From Kingdonia uniflora (lineage: Eukaryota > Streptophyta > Magnoliopsida > Ranunculales > Circaeasteraceae): a DNA stretch of 64,000 nt. The translations under genes were made by a program, and so were the position numbers. The notes under the pieces were generated by a model. That model saw only the letters and a list, made by a program, of their open reading frames with translations, did not search any database and was not told the DNA's origin. Position 1 is the first letter of the stretch, and every line of letters begins with the position of its first letter. Location: assembly GCA_014058105.1 (NCBI GenBank), contig JACGCM010001245.1, forward strand, positions 806,001 through 870,000. The letters run 5' to 3'. Of the stretch, positions 57,744 through 64,000 are shown piece by piece.

Positions 57744-58733
57744 CCTTTACTTGACCGGTTCGTCATTGTGTTCGTGGATGACATTTTGATGTATTCAAAG
57801 ACCGAGGCCGAACATGAGGAACACTTGAGGGTTGTTTTATAGACCTTAAGGGAGAACACGTTGTATGCAAAATTCAAGAAGTGTGAGTTTTGGCAAAAGG
57901 AGGTGAAATTCCTAAGGCACGTGGCATCCAAGAATGGAATTGCAGTAGATCCTTCTAAGGTTGAGGTCGTTACAGATTGGGTTCAGCCGACGACCGTTAC
58001 AGAGATTCGTAGCTTTTGGGGATTGGCCAGTTATTATCGCAGATTTATCGAGGGCTTTTCACGGATTGTAGCTCCTTTGAATCGCTTGACACAGAAGGAT
58101 GTTTGATTTGTTTGGGACGACAGATGTGATTCATCTTTCGCAGAGTTGAAGAAGAGATTGACTATAGTACTTGTTCTTATTATTCCTTCCAGTAGACAGA
58201 AGTATATGGTTAACAGCGACACATCGCTCAGCGGACTTGGTTGTGTGTTGATCCAGAAGGGAAAGGTGGTGGCTTATGCTTCAAGGCAACTTAAGGTGCA
58301 CGAGAGGAACTATCCTACTCATGACCTTGAGTTGGCAGCTGTGGTTTTTGCATTGAAGATCTGGCGACATTATCTTTACGGAGAGAGGTTCGAGCTCTTT
58401 TCTGATCACAAGAGTTTGCGGTACCTTTTCTCTCATAAAGAGCTAAATATGAGGCAGCGCCGGTGGATAGAATTCTTGAAGGATTATGACGTTGACTTGC
58501 AGTGTCACCCAGATAAGGCGAATATGGTGACTGACGCTTTGAGCCATTTGCGTAAGGGATTTCTTGCACGTCTGATGATTCCTGAGTTGTTGATGCTTCG
58601 TGATGTGGCAGATTTAGAGCTGAGTTTATGTTCACAGGGTATGGGTAGTTTTATTGCAAATTTGAGAGTTCAACCTTCATTGGTTTCACGGATTATAGAG
58701 GCTCAGCAGCAGGATGCTAGATTACAGTCTTAG
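57744..58733 (+). pseudogene. RT (catalytic part) and RNase H, Tekay-type element
   Basis: Same frame as the preceding piece: [14 protein letters not shown] with the VDD catalytic pair (about 57760-57800), a TAG at 57840, [35 protein letters not shown], a TGA at 58104, then RNase H with [45 protein letters not shown] and VTDALSHL. All four RNase H acidic positions are present. A TAG at 58731 ends this piece. Confidence 0.92.
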
Positions 58734-60101
58734 GCTTCAGATGATAGCAAACCAGATTGGACAGTTAGTTCAGATGGCAGTATCAGATACAGGGGTAGAT
58801 TATGCATGCCAGATTTAGGCGTATTGAAACTTGAGATTTTGAGCGAGGCTCACGGTTTGAGGTACACTATTCACCCAGGCAGTACGAAGATGTATCAGGA
58901 CTTGAAGAGGCATTATTGGTAGGATAACATGAAGCGTGAGATAGCTGAATTTATTTCCAAATGTCTTACTTGTCAACAGGTGAAAGTAGAGCACCAGAAA
59001 CCGGCGGGGCAGCTTAAACCTTTACCTATTTCAGAGTGGAAATAGGAGCACGTGACGATGGACTTCATTTCGGGCTTACCGCGGACGAAAAGAAATCACG
59101 ATTCCATTTGGGTGATTGTAGACCGATTAACCAAATCGGCACATATTATCCTAGTTCGCAAGACTCTGACGGTTGATGAGCTGAGCAGATTATATGTGAG
59201 AGAGATAGTACGTTTACACGGGGTTCTAGTGTTTATAGTATTAGATCGAGATGCCAGATTTACTGGTAACTTTTGGAAGAGTTTCCAGCGAGCGATGGAT
59301 GCCAGATTAGATTTCACCACATCATTTCAACTTCAGACCGACGGTCAGACGGAGAGAGTGAACCAAATTCTTGAGGATATGCTTAGGGCTTGTGTTTTAA
59401 ACTTCAAGGGTAGCTGGGACGAGTACTTACCTTGGGGTGAGTTTGCATACAACAGCGGCTTTCAATCGAGCATCGGTATGGCACCTTATGAGGCTTTATA
59501 TGGTAGACCGTGCAGATCACCGCTGAGTTGGGCAGAGGTTGGTGAGCAGAGTTTACTAGGGCCAGACTTAGTCCGTGAGACTACTGAGGGAGTCACTATT
59601 ATCAGGGATCGGTTATGTACAACACAGAGTTGGAAGAAGAGTTATGCCGACATCCGCAGGAGACCTCTAGAATTTGAGATCGGTGATCACGTTTTGCTGA
59701 AGGTTTCTCCGATGAAGAGCGTGATGCGTTTTAGCAAGAAAGGGAAGTTAGCTCTGAGATTTATTGGTCCGTTTGAGATTCTGGCCAGAGTTGGAAAGTT
59801 AGCGTATCGTTTAGCATTGCCGCCGCAGTTGGGCCGAGTTTACAGCGTATTCCATGTTTCCATGCTAAGGAAGTATGATCGGGATCCTACTCACGTGATT
59901 GATTGGGAGCACCTAGAGGTTCAGGAAGATGCCTCGTACATAGAGCATCCGGTGTGTATTTTAGATCATGAGGAGAAGATTCTTCACAGCAAGGTTATTC
60001 CTTTTGTAAAGGTGCAGTGGACTCACCATGATCCTAGTGAGGCTTTTTGGGAGTTAGAGGCGGATGTGAGAGGCCGTTATCCACACTTGTTCTCGGATTG
60101 A
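58734..60101 (+). pseudogene. Integrase with chromodomain, Tekay-type element
   Basis: Zinc finger AHGLRYTIHPGSTK to CLTCQQVK (58847-58980), with TAG at 58920 and 59043 at Trp positions. The core from 59052 has VTMDFISGLPRT, VLDRDARFTGNFWK and DGQTERVN carrying D, D and E. A GPF(E)ILARVGKLAYRLALP module follows, then the chromodomain: HPVCILDHEEKILHSKVIPF and VKVQWTHHDPSEAFWELEAD. The last 349 codons are open, the best-preserved pol piece in the window. Confidence 0.93.
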
Positions 60102-60419
60102 GGTATGTGTGGAATTTTGGGGCGAAATTCTCTTTTAGGAGGGTAGAATGTAGTGTCTCAGATTTTTATTTTATTTTATTTATTTATTTTCTTTTATTTT
60201 ATTTTATTTGGTTACTTATTATTATCATCATTCATATATCATACCTCACGCATCCATATTCATATCATGCATCTTGCTATTTTATCCCTTTTCTCTTATC
60301 AGGGTTTTGGAGTTAGATTCCCTTTTTGTGCTTTCGGTGGCTGGGCGGAGGAGTTTGTTATTTTTGCTTCCTCGGGAGGCCCGTAGTGGCTTGGTGGCGT
60401 GGTTGTTCTTGTAGTTGTG

Positions 60420-60420
60420 G

Positions 60421-60464
<44 letters not shown>

Positions 60465-60480
60465 CTTGTTCTTGTTGTTG
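60420..60480. repeat. TTG microsatellite in the 3' LTR
   Basis: About 18-20 TTG or TTC units; the 5' LTR has only about three at the matching place (53095-53110). Confidence 0.92.
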
Positions 60481-60562
60481 TGTTTTTGTCCTTGGTGGTG
60501 TGATCCCAGGGGATCTCGTGATCCAGGGGGATCCCAGTGTTTTCCTTTTCCAGTTTTGTCAA

Positions 60563-60802
60563 AGTCGTTCGAACAACATTTGTAGTCGTTCGAACGAGTT
60601 GACATGTCCCCTGGAATTTTTGTCTTGAGGGTGGTTCGTTCGAACGACTTACTGTCCCGTTCGAACGAGTCGACTTATCTCCTGAAATTTGGCCCATGAT
60701 CTCCTAGTCGTTCGAACGACTTTTGTGACCATTCGAACGACTTTTATGTCCTTTTGGTGACTTCCTTGTTCATACGAACGACCTCCTTGTCGTTCGAACG
60801 AC
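60563..60802. repeat. Palindromic TCGTTCGAACGA motif cluster, 3' LTR copy
   Basis: Eight full or partial copies of the self-complementary motif in 240 bp, matching the cluster in the 5' LTR. Confidence 0.88.
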
Positions 60803-62712
60803 TCTGGCGGTTGTTTTCTCCATTTTAGTTTTTCATTTCATTTCTCTTCCTCTCTCTCTCACTCTCCACTTACCCTCTCCCTCACTTAATCCCCTCCTTC
60901 CTTGGTGTTTGGTGGTTGTTGTCGGGCCGATTTCCTCGCCTCTTCCTTCGGTGAGTAATTCCCCTTTCCACTTAGATTTGTGATTCGTAATTCTAGGGTT
61001 TTGTTTGTGATTCGATTTTAGGGTTTGGGTTTGGATTTTTGGTTGAGTTTGTGGAGTTGCGTTGTTGCAGGTGTTGGGTTGTGGTATTGGCTTGATTATT
61101 GCATCGGGTTGTCCAGTCGTTGGTTGGGTTGCGGTTTGTTGGAGTCCCGAGTTTATCCTGCAAAATTCGTACCATTTATCAGGCGAGTGCCCCTTCGCTG
61201 CTAAATTGCAATACTAGTTTAACCTGTGTTAGTTAGAATATGTTTTCTGGCATTGAAGTCTTTGTGATTGGTTTTAAACTATATTGTTCTGTCTGTTGCA
61301 TTGGTTGATTTCAGTATTGTTATTTCCTATTGTTAGGCATGTAAGATGTGTTTCTCCTTACCTTTTAGGAGGGCTTGCATTAGTGTGGCGTTCTCAGGGA
61401 GTTGTCCTTATTTACTGGGTTTCAGTCTTTAGAGACTGATGTTGTTTGGATGTTGTGACGGGTTAGTCATTGTTTGCATCTGTAGTAGGGTTGTTTGCCA
61501 TCCTCTGAGGCAGGTGGTTATCCTACGTGTGTGCTGGCTGGGTTGTGGCTGTTGAGTTATGATTGTTTACCATCCTCTGAGGCAGGGTAGGTATCTTATG
61601 TGTGAGTTAGCCGTGTCGGCGGCTGTTGTGTTTTGATCCTTGGGATATGTTTGTGGTGTATGTTTTACATTCTATTTAACTTAACGGGGTCGGATACATA
61701 ACAAAACTCTACATCGGCTGACCCTCGATAGGACCTAGGATTCCTACATCGGATTAAAATAGTAGGTGAAGTTCAGGCTGGATACTATCATGCTTATTAC
61801 CCTTCGGGAGTGTGGGATGGTATGAGACAGTTTCCTTTGGTCCCCGTCTTATCCTCTATGAGGTTGAAATTCCTTGGAATAAGTAAAATAAAGTTCGGAC
61901 GTTGGCTAAGTGGGTTGCAAAGCCCAGAACACTCTGATCAAGTGATAAATCATTCAGCGTGGTCGAGCTGGTAACCCAATCGTACCCATTGTATCCACCT
62001 GTGATCTTGTTAAGGGTATTATGCATTAGCGGTTGATCAGCCCACTATATTTGGTTTATAGAGTTTAGTTCTTGATTTCATAACATTATGAAACTTTTAC
62101 ATTAGGATAATTTTAGTGTCATATCATTATCATATCATCTCATAGTTATCATGTCATTTCATCACAGCAAACCATTATTCCTCTTTCACTCTATTCTGCA
62201 CTTATATATATCCCCCTACTCTGAGATCATAGGTTATTGTACTTTAGTTTATCCTTATATCTCATTCATCTCACCTCCATCTTTGCACCTATTTTATTAG
62301 TATGTTGTTTAGCCTTGTTGGGCAATAGTGAGCCATGGTTTTGCTCACTCTCGTATTTTTCTCCCTTTGAGAGGCTGGGTAGTAGCTGGTTCTTGATGAG
62401 GGCTTTCAGCTGCGTTGCGAACGGTTTTGGTAGCTGTTTGAGCTGTGATGGAGTGAATTCCTTAAATGGTCTCAGCTCTTGACGTTGTTTTGTATTTGAG
62501 TTATTGTATTTACGTTTTCAGTTGATGTATATATATCGTTTGCTTCCGCTTTATTCTTTTACTCTGATGATAATGCTATAGTTAATGACTAAGCCTGAAC
62601 TTGTCTATGGCTCGGTCATTTGTGGGGGCGAATCGGCTGGATTCCTCGACCTTCACATCCCGAATGGTAGTAATTGGTCTAGCTATCGATTATTAGATTT
62701 TGGGGCGTGACA

Positions 62713-64000
62713 ATTGGACAACTGAAGGTCTAGTACAATTGATCACCCAATCCAGTTAGACAAATTAACAGAAACAAAGAAAAGGAGAGAATTTGCTAGA
62801 GTGTGTGTTGAAATAGATGCTAAAAGTGATCTCCCTGATGAAGTTTCAGTGATGATCTATGTTGAAGGTTGAATACAATTGGGTTCCAGTGAAGTGCAAG
62901 AATTGTATGGTCTTTGGTCACAGCATTATCAGCTGTCCTATTGTTGATAAATCAATTACTCACAAGGATACAATGTCACAAGAAGGTGGAGATTACAGAA
63001 AGATCAAAGAAGTTTGAAGATCTGTGGCACTATTAGAGAATAAGATTGATGGGGGAAAAGGAAAAAATGATGATTGGAGAACCCTAGACCTAAACAAAAC
63101 AACTAAACACTGGGAATTGTATTGACGATGATATACCAGTGGACTATGCCTCAATTACTGAAGCATGGAAGGAAGGAGAGATTGAAAAAGAAGAACTAGT
63201 GACAGATATGTCTAAGGGTGGTAACCAAGTAGATAAACCTGAAATGGCAATAGATAAGGAGGAGGATAGCTCCAAGAGTGGCAACATAAAACAAAGTTTA
63301 TCCAAAAATCAGCAGGAAAAAGAAACAGGATGAGGAGAAGGCTTTGAAGGAAGCACAGAACATGCAAACACTATCTACAAGTAAAAATCTAAGTAACACT
63401 ACTAGTAGAGGGAAGAACAACAAACAAAACCCTATACATTCCCAATAAATTGCAATATAGGATGTTGGAATGTGAAGGGAAAATTGAGGATTAAAAACAA
63501 GTTATCTATATTAGGCCTTGTGGAAACAAAGGTTCAAGAGTATAATAAAAGCAAGATTGCATTTTCTTGCTGTAAGAACTGGCTCATGCTTGACAATTAT
63601 AATTATGCTGATTCTGGGAGAGTTTGGCTTATGTGGGACCCCCTTGAGGTGACAGTGGTGATGTTAGACACTGATGCTCAAATAAGTTTTGTTGAAGTAA
63701 CTATAGTACTGGGCTTGAAGTTTTATATTACCATTATTTATGGAAGTAACTCTGAGATTGAGATAAAGTAGTAATGGGGTAAAATCTCTAACTTCGCTAC
63801 TCAGTTCAAATTCCCTGGATTTTACTGGGGAATTTTAATGCTATACTTAACTCTAATGAAAGAGTTGGAAGAGGAGAGATTAGAGTCTCTTCTTTGGATG
63901 ATTTTGCTGACTGTATTAGCAGTACTAAACTTTTTAACTGTAAGTATGTAGGAGCCTTTCATACTTGGAGTAACTTCCAATTAGGTGAGGATAGAGTTGT
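62713..64000 (+). pseudogene. L1-type LINE, 3' piece: ORF1 zinc knuckle and ORF2 endonuclease start
   Basis: ORF1 continues TTEGLVQLIT, ARVCVEIDAKSDLPDEVSVM, then after a 7-bp tandem duplication (GTTGAAG at 62861) reads WVPVKCKNCMVFGHSIISC, a CX2CX4HX4C zinc knuckle. ORF2 begins near 63450 (GCWNVKG) with the endonuclease: LSILGLVETKVQ (catalytic Glu), SGRVWLMWDP, YITIIYGSN, two stops at 63769-63774, then PWILLGNFNAILNSNERVGR and TWSNFQLGEDRV. The GDFN motif reads GNFN, so the catalytic Asp is lost. The element runs off the right edge; reverse transcriptase lies beyond. Confidence 0.88.

Larger units (their letters stand above)
52834..62712 (+). mobile_element. Tekay/Del-type Ty3/gypsy chromovirus with 2.5-kb LTRs
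   Basis: LTRs at 52834-55333 and 60149-62712 start TGTAGTGTCTCAG and end GGGGCGTGACA. An exact 5-bp duplication ATTGG flanks it (52829-52833 and 62713-62717). The primer site after the 5' LTR, TTGGTATCGAAGCTC, is a mutated Met-tRNA site; a polypurine tract precedes the 3' LTR. Gag, protease, RT, RNase H, integrase and a chromodomain lie in one frame from 55488 to 60101, interrupted only by about 20 stop codons. LTR size and chromodomain type indicate the Tekay clade. Confidence 0.95.
60149..62712 (+). repeat. 3' LTR of the Tekay-type element
   Basis: 2,564 bp; longer than the 5' LTR mainly through a TTG repeat at about 60420-60480 and one extra palindromic unit near 60563-60600. Confidence 0.94.

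Overview
The window is nuclear DNA of a flowering plant, most likely a eudicot with a transposon-rich genome. The evidence is one plant-type kinesin gene with many AT-rich GT-AG introns, an F-box pseudogene, and nested plant transposon families (Tat, Tekay and Reina-like Ty3/gypsy, Ty1/copia, CACTA, hAT, L1-type LINE). I see no bacterial or viral genes, no complete tRNA or rRNA gene and no CRISPR array. The species cannot be told from the sequence.

Layout. 1-8904: a minus-strand Tat-lineage Ty3/gypsy element (copy 1) whose 3' part lies left of the window. A 5.46-kb CACTA transposon with a GAG target duplication sits in it and carries a fragment of a neprosin-domain host gene. 8905-11056: intergenic DNA with a 417-bp hAT-type element, then the kinesin 5' flank with an exact mitosis-specific activator (MSA) site. 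11057 to about 29.8 kb: a plus-strand kinesin-8 gene (KIN-8B type) with 14 recognisable coding exons. Its introns hold a 1.05-kb hAT-type element and three LTR elements, all antisense to the gene: two short non-autonomous ones and one 4.65-kb chromovirus (Reina-like). 29.8-31.3 kb: 3' flank.

31339-36915: an F-box pseudogene split by a Ty1/copia element (31526-36261, duplication TGGCA). 36916-39160: a pol-less relative of the intronic chromovirus. 39198-51825: a second, complete-length copy of the Tat family, again on the minus strand, with an archaeal-type RNase H domain, an antisense coiled-coil ORF region and 3' tandem repeats, but with the reverse transcriptase deleted. 52042-64000: an L1-type LINE split by a Tekay-type chromovirus (52834-62712, duplication ATTGG) with 2.5-kb LTRs.

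Only the kinesin gene looks functional. Its motor has intact Walker A, switch I and switch II motifs, and every exon junction I could place keeps the frame. All transposon coding regions are broken by stops, frameshifts or deletions. In several cases the damage is a C-to-T or G-to-A type change in a catalytic or glutamine codon, as expected from decay of methylated cytosines. I did not find a wholly new system. The points most worth a second look are the CACTA-captured neprosin fragment, the MSA site in the kinesin promoter, the palindrome array in the Tekay LTRs, and the structure of the defective Tat element.
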